Assembly: GCF_010233585.1 (NCBI RefSeq)
Contig: NZ_CP045997.1
Location: 3,869,779-3,933,778, forward strand
DNA: 64,000 nucleotides
Origin: Spirosoma endbachense
GTDB lineage: Bacteria > Bacteroidota > Bacteroidia > Cytophagales > Spirosomataceae
Reading direction: 5' to 3'
The notes beneath the pieces are model-generated. The model was given only the letters and a program-made list of their open reading frames with translations. It ran no database searches and was not told where the DNA came from. Positions 8,507 to 18,408 of this stretch are shown here, in pieces. How positions within the stretch are numbered: the first letter of the stretch is position 1; each line of letters begins with the position of its first letter. The position numbers were made by a program, and so were the translations under genes.

Positions 8507-9385
8507 CTACGAAATCAATACAGACTCACAGATGTAGGTAGGAATAATGCCGGTGCTGCGAATCTGCACTTCCACGTCCTGAGCCTGCGTGTTGCCGCTC
8601 AGAACCAGTACGGTGTCCAGACCAAATTTATTCCCGCCGAGTATATCGGTACGTAAGGTATCACCTACCATAAGAACATCACGCTTGCTGATATGCCCAT
8701 CTTCAGGCGTTTCCAGACCACGGGGAACCACATTTTCGAGCCGCTCGTAGGCAAACATAAAAAGCTGAGCATCAGGCTTCCCGAATCGAATAAACTGTTT
8801 CCCTACGATCATTTCGATCATTTCGGCCACGGCCCCGATAGCAATGGCAATCCGGGTTTTCGATACGGGATATGTCTCATCCGTGTTTGCAACAATGACC
8901 GGAATATTACGCTTTCGAAGCAAATTTACCGTTTTGTTCAGGTCCGTATTCCAGTCGAAGCCTTCATCATCGAGCAGAACCAGGGCATTGATGTCGGCAA
9001 TGTCGGACAAGTCCAGTTGGCTGATAGGCAGCGTTTTAAGACCAGCCGTTTCGATATAGTGTGCCGAACTTTCAGTGCCCAGATAAGCAACCCTGCCATG
9101 ATTCACTTTTAGGTCGAGGTATTCACGCGCCAGCATTCCCGACGAAATAATTCGTTCGGGAGTAATGGCATAAAGTCCCTGTCGATGGTAGGATTCGGCT
9201 AATTCTTTCGGTCCGCGCGACGCATCGTTGGTCAGTACGTAAAACTCTTTGCCATTTTCCTGAAGCCAGTTGAACGTGCTTTCAATACCGGGCAATAAAC
9301 CTTCATAATTTTTCAGAACGCCAAATGCATCGAAGAAAATTACTTTATAATTGGCGGCTACTTCTCTGAAATCGTCAAGTTGCAT
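8507..9385 (-). CDS. HAD-superfamily class IIA hydrolase (NagD-like)
   Basis: A 292-residue haloacid-dehalogenase-type phosphatase. Motif I is FFDAFGVL (nucleophile Asp19), motif II TNDASRGP, and motif IV MVGDTLRTDILGG with the acidic pair. The large cap between motifs II and III marks class IIA, the NagD / p-nitrophenyl phosphatase group. The second acidic residue of motif I is Phe21 rather than the usual Asp; some class IIA subfamilies carry Trp there. The substrate is unknown; sugar phosphates or nucleotides are typical. It stands alone, convergent with the exopolysaccharide genes. Confidence 0.85.
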   Translation of the reverse strand: MQLDDFREVAANYKVIFFDAFGVLKNYEGLLPGIESTFNWLQENGKEFYVLTNDASRGPKELAESYHRQGLYAITPERIISSGMLAREYLDLKVNHGRVAYLGTESSAHYIETAGLKTLPISQLDLSDIADINALVLLDDEGFDWNTDLNKTVNLLRKRNIPVIVANTDETYPVSKTRIAIAIGAVAEMIEMIVGKQFIRFGKPDAQLFMFAYERLENVVPRGLETPEDGHISKRDVLMVGDTLRTDILGGNKFGLDTVLVLSGNTQAQDVEVQIRSTGIIPTYICESVLIS

Positions 9386-9590
9386 AGAGAATGATACGTA
9401 AGTAGGGAGTGTAAGGGTTGACCATTAATTGTACAAATAAGGCCAACCAGCAATAGATTATTTGTCCTTCTATTACCAAACGTTTGTAAAAATACGGCGT
9501 AAGTGAACTAAAATAACTTTTTTACAAAAAAAGCCATCGTTCCCCTGATCCGAACCGGTTCATTTTGATTGAATAAAGTTCTGATAGCCA

Positions 9591-10565
9591 CTACAGTACA
9601 AGTACGGCCTTCCCCACAACTTTTCGATCCATCAGAGCACGGAGAGCCAGCGGTGACTCGTCGAGTGAATATGTACTATGAATATGCTGTTTCAACTGCC
9701 CGGTGGTAATCCAGTGTAAAATCTGCCCGAAATTGCTCATACTTAGTTTCGGCTCCCGTTGTGCAAACGTCCCCCAGAACACACCTACCAGAGAAGCCCC
9801 TTTCAGCAGGGTTAGATTCAGAGGAATATTTGGAATAGAGCCAGCCGCAAATCCAACAACCAGATAGCGGCCTTTCCAGGCCAGCGACCGGATACTTGGT
9901 TCGGAGTACCGATCACCAACCGGATCATAGACAACATCGACACCATTGCCGTTGGTGAGGGCCTTGAGCCGTTCGCGCAGGTCTTCGGTTGTATAATTTA
10001 TGGTTTCGGTAGCGCCCATCTGACGGCAGACCTGGAGCTTTTCGTCGCTCGATGCCGCAGCAATGACGGTTGCCCCCATCAGTACGCCTAACTGAACAGC
10101 AGCCAGACCCACACCACCAGCGGCTCCGAGCACCAGCAATGTTTCACCGGGTTTCAGATTAGCCCGGTCTTTTAGGGCGTGATAGGAGGTGCCATAGGTG
10201 TACATTGTCGAAGCAGCCGTGATATAATCCATACCAGTGGACATGGGCAAGGTTGTAGCCGCGTTGCCAGTAACCTCTTCGGCAAATCCCCCATGCCCCG
10301 TCAGTGAAAAGACATTATCACCTACGTTCAGATGCGTCACACCCTCCCCCACTTCTTTCACGATACCGGCCACCTCGCCACCCGGCGAGAAGGGAAATGA
10401 CGGCTTAAACTGGTATTTGCCTTCAATCATGAGCGTGTCTGGAAAGTTGACACCGCAGGCTTTTACGCTGATAACGACCTGCCCTTTACCGGCTTTGGGC
10501 GATTCAATTTCCTCGACAACAAGTGTTTCGGGCGGTCCAAACTGTTTGCACAAAACTGCTTTCAT
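9591..10565 (-). CDS. Zinc-independent NADPH:quinone oxidoreductase (Qor-type)
   Basis: A 324-residue medium-chain dehydrogenase/reductase. The N-terminal GroES-like fold has VSVKACGVNFPDTLMIEGKY. The cofactor domain has LVLGAAGGVGLAAVQLG, and YDPVGDRYSEPSIRSLAWKGRY is typical of quinone oxidoreductases. Zinc-ligand cysteines are absent. The open frame extends upstream to 10655, but MKAVLCKQFGPPETL at 10565 is the standard family start; the extra 30 residues have no family counterpart. Its activity is probably one- or two-electron reduction of quinones or enoyl compounds with NADPH. It is divergent from the beta-lactamase-like gene. Confidence 0.9.
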   Translation of the reverse strand: MKAVLCKQFGPPETLVVEEIESPKAGKGQVVISVKACGVNFPDTLMIEGKYQFKPSFPFSPGGEVAGIVKEVGEGVTHLNVGDNVFSLTGHGGFAEEVTGNAATTLPMSTGMDYITAASTMYTYGTSYHALKDRANLKPGETLLVLGAAGGVGLAAVQLGVLMGATVIAAASSDEKLQVCRQMGATETINYTTEDLRERLKALTNGNGVDVVYDPVGDRYSEPSIRSLAWKGRYLVVGFAAGSIPNIPLNLTLLKGASLVGVFWGTFAQREPKLSMSNFGQILHWITTGQLKQHIHSTYSLDESPLALRALMDRKVVGKAVLVL

Positions 10566-10695
10566 AACTAGAATGGGTTTAGAATAGACTGAGTAGCTGA
10601 TCTGAGCATAGTTTATAAGGCTGCGACCTTGGGCCAGAAGCATAACTCCGATCAACGCGAAAGTACTATCTTTATCCGATCAACCTGAACTGTTT

Positions 10696-12273
10696 ATGAA
10701 CCGTATCGCTCTCCTTGTCACCTTCTTCTGGGCTTCGTTTGCGTTTAGCCAGTCAATGCCCAATGGAAGCTCCATTGCTGCCTCATCGCAACAGAAAAAT
10801 TACCGACCGCCCACCTTTACCGACCCCGATCGGCTGGCTAAAATTGAAGCGCTTTACCCGGTAATCGACAAAATTTATCAGGACTATGCCGCTAAAAATC
10901 ATTATCCGGGTCTTGCTTTTGGCTTGGTGGTCGACGGTAAATTGGTGCATTCCGGCGGATTTGGCTACACGGACGTTGCGCGTAAAACACCCGCAACCCC
11001 CAGGTCCGCGTTTCGCATTGCGTCTATGACCAAAAGCATCACCGCAATGGCTATTTTAAAACTCCGCGATGAGGGAAAACTCCAGCTCGATGCGCCTGTC
11101 TCGAACTATATTCCGGAAGCGGCTAAACTTACGTACCTAACGGCTGATGCACCGGTAATGACAGTTCGCAACCTGATGACTCACTCGGCAGGCTTTCCTG
11201 AAGATAATCCGTGGGGCGACCGTCAGTTAGCCGATACCGATGACGAGCTATTGGCACTTCTAAAAAACGATGTATCATTCTCCAATGTGCCTGGTGTGGC
11301 TTACGAATACAGCAACCTTGCTTTTGCCATGTTGGGCCGGATTATTACAAAGGTATCGGGCAAGCCGTATCAGCAATACATCACCGAAACCATTCTGAAA
11401 CCCCTCGGCATGACGCATACCGAATGGGAATATACCAAAGTGCCAGCCGACCAACTGGCGCATGGCTATCGCTGGCTTAACGAACAATGGGTTGAAGAGC
11501 CGCTATTGCACGATGGTATCTATGGGGCCATGGGTGGCCTGATTACATCCATTGAGGATTTTAGCCGGTATGTTGCGTTTCATCTGTCGGCGTGGCCTCC
11601 GCGTAATGATGCCGAAACAGGGCCGATCAAGCGCAGTTCGGTACGGGAGATGCAGTTGCCGCGAACATTCCGGGACCTGAATCCGGGATTTCGATTTCCC
11701 GGCGGCCGGGTTAGTCCAATGGTCAACCATTATGCGTATGGCTTAAGCTGGAGCCACGACGGCGATGGCCGCGACTATGTTGCTCACAGTGGAGGTCTTC
11801 CTGGTTTTGGTAGCCAATGGCGAATACTTCCCGACTATGGTATTGGCATTATTGCCTACGGAAACCTGACATATGCCAACCTGGGAACGGTGAACTGGGC
11901 TGTACTGGACACGCTGTTGTCAACGGCTAAACTGAAGCCCCGCCAGCTGCCTGTTTCGGCTGTTCTCAACCAGCGTAAGGCTGAACTGGTGAGTCTGCTA
12001 CCGAATTGGACGAATGCAGACAAGAGCCAGATTTTTGCCGAAAACTTCTTCCCTGATCAATCGTTGGAGGCCCGTCGAAAAGTGGCGCAGGCATTATTCG
12101 CCAGGATGGGAAAAGTGGTTCGTGTTGGCGAGTTGATTCCCGAAAATCAGTTGCGCGGTCATTTTGTGATCGAGGGTGAGCAATCCAGCGTAGACGTATT
12201 TTTTACTTTGACGCCCGAAAATCCTGCTTTGATTCAGCAATTGGACCTGCATGAGCTTGCCCGTAAGCCCTGA
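10696..12273 (+). CDS. Secreted class C beta-lactamase-related serine hydrolase
   Basis: A 525-residue serine hydrolase with an N-terminal signal peptide (about 1-19, ending AFAFSQS-like). The active site is S110-M-T-K113 in FRIASMTKSIT, a Tyr in the YxN-type motif YEYSNLAFAMLG (about 205), and HSGG (about 361) in place of KTG. This family includes penicillin-binding esterases and D-aminopeptidases as well as AmpC; resistance to beta-lactams should not be assumed. A C-terminal domain of about 140 residues after the catalytic fold resembles the extra lipocalin-like or sandwich domains of such proteins but is not identified. It is single-gene, with a shared terminator beyond its stop. Confidence 0.88.
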   Translation: MNRIALLVTFFWASFAFSQSMPNGSSIAASSQQKNYRPPTFTDPDRLAKIEALYPVIDKIYQDYAAKNHYPGLAFGLVVDGKLVHSGGFGYTDVARKTPATPRSAFRIASMTKSITAMAILKLRDEGKLQLDAPVSNYIPEAAKLTYLTADAPVMTVRNLMTHSAGFPEDNPWGDRQLADTDDELLALLKNDVSFSNVPGVAYEYSNLAFAMLGRIITKVSGKPYQQYITETILKPLGMTHTEWEYTKVPADQLAHGYRWLNEQWVEEPLLHDGIYGAMGGLITSIEDFSRYVAFHLSAWPPRNDAETGPIKRSSVREMQLPRTFRDLNPGFRFPGGRVSPMVNHYAYGLSWSHDGDGRDYVAHSGGLPGFGSQWRILPDYGIGIIAYGNLTYANLGTVNWAVLDTLLSTAKLKPRQLPVSAVLNQRKAELVSLLPNWTNADKSQIFAENFFPDQSLEARRKVAQALFARMGKVVRVGELIPENQLRGHFVIEGEQSSVDVFFTLTPENPALIQQLDLHELARKP

Positions 12274-12283
12274 TTTTTCAGGC

Positions 12284-12343
12284 ATCGGCGTGTATTTTCA
12301 TCGGCCCTACCCTGGAGAAGTGGCCGATAAAATACACGCCGAT
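12284..12343. terminator. Bidirectional terminator hairpin between convergent genes
   Basis: ATCGGCGTGTATTTT pairs with AAAATACACGCCGAT and ATCGGCC with GGCCGAT, with one bulged C, around a loop of about 15 bases. It serves the serine hydrolase gene (plus) and the peroxidase gene (minus). Confidence 0.8.
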
Positions 12344-12347
12344 TTTC

Positions 12348-14162
12348 TTAAAGAGACTTCATAAAAGCGACTAAAGCTCGCTTTTCGGTGAGGGTTAGAT
12401 TGAGTTTGTCGAAGGGAAGCGTCTGGTTCTCCAGGGTAAATCCTAACCCTACTCCTCCGCCTTTGTCGTAGAATTCAACGACCTGATCCAGTGTTTTGTA
12501 GACGCCATTGTGCATGTAGGGAGCTGTAAGGGCCGCTTGCCGGACAGTGGGTGTTTTGAATGCATTTCGATGAATGCCGATTTTAGTTGATCGATAGCGG
12601 CCTTCGTCGGCGTCGAGCTGTCGTTCAGTAGCAGTGGCAGGAGCGCCCAGTACTTCGCTTTCCGTTTTGACGTAAGCCGGTGGTATCGTGCCATTGAACA
12701 GCGGAAAAAAATGGCAGGTAGCGCATCTGCCTTTGCCCATAAATACATTAAAGCCCATTTTTTCCTGAGCGGTCAGGGCTGCTTTTTCGCCACGCAGATA
12801 ACGATCCGAACGGGTATTCAGGCTGATCAATGACCGGACATAAGACGCAAGAGCGTTTTTCAGGTTTGTTTCGGTTACGCCATCTGCATACGCCTGCGCG
12901 AACTGTTTCTGGAAGGTTGAGTCTTTTTGTAGCGCTGCGGTTGCACTGGTCAGAGAGCCACCCATTTCCTGCGAATTGTGAATAACATCGGTAATTTGAT
13001 CTTCCAGAAAAAAAACTCTTGAATCCATGAACTGGAACGACTGAAAAGCGGCATTGACTAAGGTTGGCGTATTTCGGCCAATGCGATGTTTTGCATCGAG
13101 CGTTAATGGCGACGGTTCGCCATCGGTAAAGGCGCGATTGGGTTGATGGCAGCTTGCGCAGGTACGTTGCCCATTTCCAGATAGAATGGGATTGAAAAAA
13201 AGCATTTTACCGAGCGCAACCCGATCGGCAGTGGGCAGGGCATGATTATAAGGCAGAAAAAAAGTTGGGTCGAAAGCGTTGGTATCCGAAAGCGTTCGGG
13301 CGGTAGGCCGCAGCATTCGTTTGTCGGTTGCCAGCGGGTAACCAAGAGCAAGTTGCGTTTCCATGAGCAGACGGCTCAGCGGATAAGCATATTGTCGTAT
13401 AAACCCGAGCCGGTCAAACTGGTTGAACGATTGCCCGCGCATGGCCTGAATGGCTTTACTGATTGTCTGGTGAAGATGAGTCGCCTGTTGGGTGGCAATC
13501 GGATAGGCCAGCAGGGCATGATCCAGACTTTCGAGAGCCGCAATGCCTTCGGGGAGGGAGTGCAGTGAGACTGGCGAGTCGAATCCCGTAATGCCCAGTG
13601 TAATCAGGCGCAACACTTCCAGCCGCATCGCGTCAAAGATCTGACTGTCTGTTAATTCATTATAGTTTGCAACCCGGCGTAACTGGCTGACTGTAGTTTT
13701 GATGGATGCCATTTGCCGGAGTAAATCGGTTCGACGGGAAGCATCTAACGGAAAAATCATTTCTTCCGTTACCTGAAACCCATTAGGCTGAATAACAACG
13801 CCAATGCCATCATCTAGCTCACCTTCGGGTAACGGTGGCCCGTTGAGCGATTTGGCTGATCCCGAAAAGTAAAATTCAGTCAGGAATTCTACCCGTTTGT
13901 AAGCCAGCCTTGACTGGCGGAACGCTGCCTGAACGATCGGTGCAGGCTGGCGTCTCTCAATGGTGGTATAGAGCTTGGTTACCGCTGAATCGAGCCGGGC
14001 AAGATCGGTCAGGTACGTTGTTTTAACGACCTTGTGCGGTTGAATAGAGGTAAATGATTGAACCAGAACCGCTACCAGTATGAGCAGTATTGAGGCAACG
14101 GAGCCATGTAAAACTGCTGATCGGTATACAGATCGTTTCATAAAGGAATATATTGAACCCAT
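12348..14162 (-). CDS. Di-haem cytochrome c peroxidase with N-terminal extension
   Basis: A 604-residue periplasmic or membrane-anchored MauG/CCP-family protein that reduces hydrogen peroxide using two c-type haems. Haem motifs are CASCH (335-339) and CATCH (480-484). ILSGNGQRTCASCHQPNRAFTDG is the standard electron-transfer haem region, and YMHNGVYKTLDQVVEFYDKGGG is the usual C-terminal block. The N-terminus has a membrane anchor (about 15-37). Residues 40-285 are a helical domain not found in short CCPs; such extensions occur in Bacteroidota CCPs, but their role is unclear. An alternative start is Met8. It is divergent from the acid phosphatase gene. Confidence 0.9.
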   Translation of the reverse strand: MGSIYSFMKRSVYRSAVLHGSVASILLILVAVLVQSFTSIQPHKVVKTTYLTDLARLDSAVTKLYTTIERRQPAPIVQAAFRQSRLAYKRVEFLTEFYFSGSAKSLNGPPLPEGELDDGIGVVIQPNGFQVTEEMIFPLDASRRTDLLRQMASIKTTVSQLRRVANYNELTDSQIFDAMRLEVLRLITLGITGFDSPVSLHSLPEGIAALESLDHALLAYPIATQQATHLHQTISKAIQAMRGQSFNQFDRLGFIRQYAYPLSRLLMETQLALGYPLATDKRMLRPTARTLSDTNAFDPTFFLPYNHALPTADRVALGKMLFFNPILSGNGQRTCASCHQPNRAFTDGEPSPLTLDAKHRIGRNTPTLVNAAFQSFQFMDSRVFFLEDQITDVIHNSQEMGGSLTSATAALQKDSTFQKQFAQAYADGVTETNLKNALASYVRSLISLNTRSDRYLRGEKAALTAQEKMGFNVFMGKGRCATCHFFPLFNGTIPPAYVKTESEVLGAPATATERQLDADEGRYRSTKIGIHRNAFKTPTVRQAALTAPYMHNGVYKTLDQVVEFYDKGGGVGLGFTLENQTLPFDKLNLTLTEKRALVAFMKSL

Positions 14163-14403
14163 TCTTTCGACAAAAATAAGCGCAAATGGGGACCTATTTG
14201 CAAGGTAACCGAAGCATAACGTTTGCCGGAGCTGTACTCCGATTATAGGTTATCACGCCTGTTTAATGGCATGGCTTCAGGCTAAGATTATGAGCGTTGT
14301 TACGCGCCAATTAATTGAAAGTTAGCTAATTATTTGTAGATTTCTCTCTGCTTTCAAGTCACGGTGATAGCTTTGTTTGTTCATAATGCCTCGTTAACTG
14401 AAA

Positions 14404-17400
14404 ATGAAACAATCATTACCACTATTCCAGCTGGTTAAAATTAGTGTTTTGGTGGTCTATTTGACCGCTGGAATACAGTCTATCTCAGAGGGCAGACTTC
14501 ATATACCCAATGATGGCGAAGCACTCGTACGAGGCCCCTATTTACAGAAAGCATCACCAACCAGCATGACATTTCGCTGGCGTACCGACCCCGCTTCGAT
14601 CGGTGTGGTTCGTTTTGGTGCATCAGCCAGTAGTCTGTCCGGGTCGGTTAGTGAGACAACGGCGGTTATAGATCATGAAGTAACCATAACCGGCTTAACC
14701 CCAAACACACAATACTATTATTCGGTAGGCACGCCAACGGGGTCATTACAGGGCGATGCGGCTAATTATTTCTACACCTTTCCGCCAGAGGGAACGCCTA
14801 AAAAGACCCGCATCTGGTCATTGGGTGATTTCGGCTACCTCAATTCTGCACGGCAGGCCAATGTGAAAAATGCGTTCAAAAACTATATGAAGAGCATTGG
14901 CGACCCGTACATCGATCTCTGGCTCTGGCTGGGCGATAATGCATACAATCAGGGCCTGGATAATGAATACCAGGCGTATGTTTTCAGTTCGGACGTTGGT
15001 TATGGGGGAGATCGGTACATGAAGCAGACTCCCATTTTTTCGACACCGGGCAATCACGATTATGTGACCAATGAGCTACGGGTTAATCTGAATATTCCAT
15101 ACTACGGTGTTGTCTCGCATCCAACCAACGCCGAAGCGGGTGGGGTGCCATCGGGCACGGAGTCCTATTACTCGTTTAATTACGGTAACATTCATTTCGT
15201 CAGCCTGGATTCGGACCGCTACGAAGACAATGCCGATGTGGCCTCCGATGTTCGGTTTCTTGAGTCGAGGCCGCAGCTTACCTGGCTCAAACAGGATCTG
15301 GCCGCTGCTCAGGCGAATCCAAACATAAAATGGATTATTGCCTTCTGGCATCATCCACCCTACACGAAGGGCACACACGATTCGGATACTAATAAACAAC
15401 TTCGGGACGTTCGAATGAATCTATTGCCGGTACTGGAACAGTATAAAGTTGATCTGGTCATGTGTGGTCACAGTCACGTCTACGAGCGGTCGAGGCTCAT
15501 GAAAGGACACTACGGCGATGCGCTTACGTACGACAGTAAGCTGCATAATTCCGTTGATGGCAGTAACGCCAAATCAAGTGGCAAGTTCGATGGATCGTCT
15601 AATTCCTGCTATTACTTCAAAAGTCGCAACTCCGCCACCAATGAAGGCACGGTATACGTAGTGAATGGTCACGGTGGGGCTCCAGGCGGGCGTATCTTAT
15701 CGGGAACGGCTCAATGGCCACATAATGCCATGGAAGTTGCCTACGACGATGCCGGGGGATCAATGTACCTTGAAATTGAAGGCGGTAAACTGGTATCGAA
15801 GCTGATTGCCGGTGATGGCTCAATTCAGGATCAGTTTACCATTATTAAAGATGGAGACGGCTTTTCAGTGCCTGCCACCAACGGTATTGCCCGTAACGCA
15901 ACCTGCGAATGTACGGATGGCAATAACCAGACGCATTATACCGATGCAGAACTTAATAAGATACTTTCGATCAGCAAAAACGGGCAGAACATCGGCCGGA
16001 TTGGCGATGGAACGTTCAGTCTGCAACTAAAAGGTACTTCTGGCGCATCGGTTATAGCCCCCAATAGCCCGACTAATTACGTGACTCTTCCAACGGGCTG
16101 GTCTGCTGCAAACCGTTATTATACGCTGAAACCGACCAATGAGCCATCGGCAGGCAACCCCGTTGCGGTGTCTTTTTATTATACGCAGGCCGATGTAGAC
16201 GCTATTAATGGAAAACTGGGTCAGGTGTTAACGCCACAGCAACTGAAAGTCTTTACGATCAATGATGGGCCGACAACGTTCAATCCTGATCCGGCCAGTG
16301 GGCATACGGCTATTCCAAAAGCTTCGTCGCCGGGAGGCAGTGGCGCATCAATTTTTACGTATGGTGCTAAACCTTCAATCACTGGCTGGGCGAATTCAGG
16401 GAATGGCGGTAGCTTTCGGGCCGATTTTCTGGCTGCCCGTTTGGGTAGTGGTGGCATTGGCGGTGCATTGAATGGAGCAGATCCAACAGCCAATCCGGTA
16501 TCTGTAACGCTTGTTGCCAGCCCTGCCGTAAGTCCGGGCCTGACAAACCTATCCGCAAAAGTGTCGGGGGGCACGGCTCCGTTTAGTTACACATTCAGTG
16601 GCCCCGGTGTTAGTCCAACGGCTGGTAATACCGCCAGAGTGACAAGTCTGACCGCAGGGGTACAGGTGTTCTCCGTTATTGTCACGGATGCTGTGAGCCA
16701 AACGGCCACGGCTGCAACATCGGTAACCGTAACAGGTGGAGCGGCAGATTGCGGCAATTATTTTGTTGGTGTAGGGGCCGGATACGCGAATACGACAGGT
16801 TGCGGCAATGTCGCATTAGGGCCTAATGCGGGTTATTCGAACATGACCGGCAATCAGTCAACATTTGTGGGTAGTTGGGCAGGTTTCTTCAGCAGTGGGC
16901 AGGCCAATACCTTTGTTGGGTATAAAGTGGGGCTAAATACAACCACCGGGAATTTTAATACCTTTCTGGGTACGCTGGCCGGGCTTAACAACACGATTGG
17001 CTCGGCCAACGTCTTTTTGGGCGATAGCGCGGGAAGTGCCAATGCCGCCGGTAATTACAACGTATATCTGGGAACTAATGCGGGGAATGGAGCTGGCGTG
17101 AACGGCTCCAATAATGTCTCCATTGGTTCTGAAAGTGGACGGAGCAATCAGAATGGACTTAACAATACCTTTCTGGGCTACCGGGCAAATGCGGGTAAAG
17201 CAGGACTGTCTAATGCTACGGCTATTGGTAACAATGCCCGAGTGGATATTAGTAATGCGATCGTGCTGGGCAACGGTGCCAATGTCGGAATTGGGACTGG
17301 TAGCCCCGGAAATAAGCTGGAAATTCATGCCGATTCCAGCGGACAATCCGGACTCCGGTTAACTCAGGTCACCTCGGCCATGACGCCTATTGGAAGTGCC

Positions 17401-17895
17401 AGTAAATTCCTGACGGTCAACGCTAAGGGTGATGTATATCTGGCAAACTACGTCAGTGGTGGCAGGGCTGCGGCTTCTTCAGATGATGGCTTGTGGCAAC
17501 GTAATGGCCGGTTTCTACAAAGTGTGAAGGGCGAGGCCATTATTATTGGCCAGGGCGTTAGCAAGACACCGTCCGATTATAACCTTTTTGTTTCTAAAGG
17601 GATTTTGACCGAGAAAGTTAAAGTTGCGATCAAAAATACGTCCGACTGGAGTGATCACGTACTCGGCAATACCTACCAGTTGCGCCCGTTAGCTGAAGTG
17701 GAACGATACATTCAGCAACACCAGCATTTGCCCGGTATACCTTCGGCAGAAGAGGTTGTGAAGGATGGAATGGACGTTGGCCAAATGAATGCCAAACTGC
17801 TGGAAAAGATCGAAGAACTCACGCTTTACATCATTGAATTAAAGAAAGAAGTCAACAGTTTACGTCAGACAGTCAAACCAACAAAAAAAAGGTAA
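14404..17895 (+). CDS. Secreted purple acid phosphatase fused to tail-fibre-like repeats
   Basis: An 1163-residue secreted protein. Signal peptide about 1-30. An Fn3-like purple acid phosphatase N-domain spans 40-127 (VRGPYLQKASPTSMTFRW). The metallophosphoesterase domain spans 135-470, with GDFGY (141), GDNAY (177), GNHD (216), FWHHPPY (about 314) and GHSHVYER (about 354), so the metal site looks complete. A beta-sandwich/PKD-like stretch lies at about 700-780. Gly/Asn-rich repeats of about 20 residues (NTFVGY.AG.NTTTGN type, about 785-950) resemble trimeric fibre or autotransporter stalks. The end (about 1080-1163) has YQLRPLAEVERYIQQHQHLPGIPS and a coiled coil, as in Bacteroidota tail-fibre proteins with a chaperone-like end. 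It probably scavenges phosphate at the cell surface. Confidence 0.85.
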   Translation: MKQSLPLFQLVKISVLVVYLTAGIQSISEGRLHIPNDGEALVRGPYLQKASPTSMTFRWRTDPASIGVVRFGASASSLSGSVSETTAVIDHEVTITGLTPNTQYYYSVGTPTGSLQGDAANYFYTFPPEGTPKKTRIWSLGDFGYLNSARQANVKNAFKNYMKSIGDPYIDLWLWLGDNAYNQGLDNEYQAYVFSSDVGYGGDRYMKQTPIFSTPGNHDYVTNELRVNLNIPYYGVVSHPTNAEAGGVPSGTESYYSFNYGNIHFVSLDSDRYEDNADVASDVRFLESRPQLTWLKQDLAAAQANPNIKWIIAFWHHPPYTKGTHDSDTNKQLRDVRMNLLPVLEQYKVDLVMCGHSHVYERSRLMKGHYGDALTYDSKLHNSVDGSNAKSSGKFDGSSNSCYYFKSRNSATNEGTVYVVNGHGGAPGGRILSGTAQWPHNAMEVAYDDAGGSMYLEIEGGKLVSKLIAGDGSIQDQFTIIKDGDGFSVPATNGIARNATCECTDGNNQTHYTDAELNKILSISKNGQNIGRIGDGTFSLQLKGTSGASVIAPNSPTNYVTLPTGWSAANRYYTLKPTNEPSAGNPVAVSFYYTQADVDAINGKLGQVLTPQQLKVFTINDGPTTFNPDPASGHTAIPKASSPGGSGASIFTYGAKPSITGWANSGNGGSFRADFLAARLGSGGIGGALNGADPTANPVSVTLVASPAVSPGLTNLSAKVSGGTAPFSYTFSGPGVSPTAGNTARVTSLTAGVQVFSVIVTDAVSQTATAATSVTVTGGAADCGNYFVGVGAGYANTTGCGNVALGPNAGYSNMTGNQSTFVGSWAGFFSSGQANTFVGYKVGLNTTTGNFNTFLGTLAGLNNTIGSANVFLGDSAGSANAAGNYNVYLGTNAGNGAGVNGSNNVSIGSESGRSNQNGLNNTFLGYRANAGKAGLSNATAIGNNARVDISNAIVLGNGANVGIGTGSPGNKLEIHADSSGQSGLRLTQVTSAMTPIGSASKFLTVNAKGDVYLANYVSGGRAAASSDDGLWQRNGRFLQSVKGEAIIIGQGVSKTPSDYNLFVSKGILTEKVKVAIKNTSDWSDHVLGNTYQLRPLAEVERYIQQHQHLPGIPSAEEVVKDGMDVGQMNAKLLEKIEELTLYIIELKKEVNSLRQTVKPTKKR

Positions 17896-17897
17896 CT

Positions 17898-17936
17898 AGA
17901 ATGCCCCAAACCGTACGATGCGGTTTGGGGCATTCT
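17898..17936. terminator. Bidirectional terminator hairpin
   Basis: A perfect 16-bp stem (AGAATGCCCCAAACCG / CGGTTTGGGGCATTCT) with the seven-base loop TACGATG, between the stops of the acid phosphatase and DUF1398 genes. T tracts are weak on both sides. Confidence 0.75.
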
Positions 17937-17938
17937 GG

Positions 17939-18334
17939 TTAGTAAACACCCTGTTTAACCGGTATCCGCTCTTCGTAATGGCCACCGATACCCAGATAGA
18001 TGACCCGTTTTCCAGAACCGTTCAGTATGGCGTCATAAAAGCGCACACCGGCTTTGGCGATTGCGTCCATAAAGCCAGGGTAATCCGATTTACCTTCCTG
18101 ATTATCACGAATGGCCTTTAGAGTAAGTGCCTCATCGAAGGTTCGTTCAATAGTTCTTGGCCCGGCTGTACTGGCGTGAATCTCAACTAATCCATGAGCA
18201 AATCTGTACAGAATAATACTGGATGCTACATCAACAGTATACGACTGAACACCGGCATCGATAAGTTTCTGGGCCAGATCAGGATAGTTTTTCGAAGTGG
18301 CGTAAGCCTGATGAATTTTTTCAGCTATGGTCAT
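17939..18334 (-). CDS. DUF1398 family protein
   Basis: A 131-residue soluble protein of the DUF1398 (YbcV-like) family, whose function is unknown. The family pattern is clear: N-terminal IxxAYxxSK..DLAQKLIDAGVQSYTVDV, a short strand pair, and the C-terminal EGKSDYPGFMDAIAKAGVRFYDA followed by ILNGSGKRVIYLG. Length matches the family. It is followed on the same strand upstream by an AraC-type regulator gene (74 bases away), which may control it or be co-transcribed with it. No signal peptide. Confidence 0.82.
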   Translation of the reverse strand: MTIAEKIHQAYATSKNYPDLAQKLIDAGVQSYTVDVASSIILYRFAHGLVEIHASTAGPRTIERTFDEALTLKAIRDNQEGKSDYPGFMDAIAKAGVRFYDAILNGSGKRVIYLGIGGHYEERIPVKQGVY

Positions 18335-18408
18335 TTTGTGGCTGATTTGTTTACCACAAAATTCTGAATCAGGCCAGGCCCAAACTTGTAAAAAATCGTT
18401 TTTCTTCG

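Noticed and set aside
10566..10655. N-terminal extension of the quinone oxidoreductase
   Set aside because: Family proteins start at MKAVLC; the extension is not conserved-looking and lies in the divergent promoter region.
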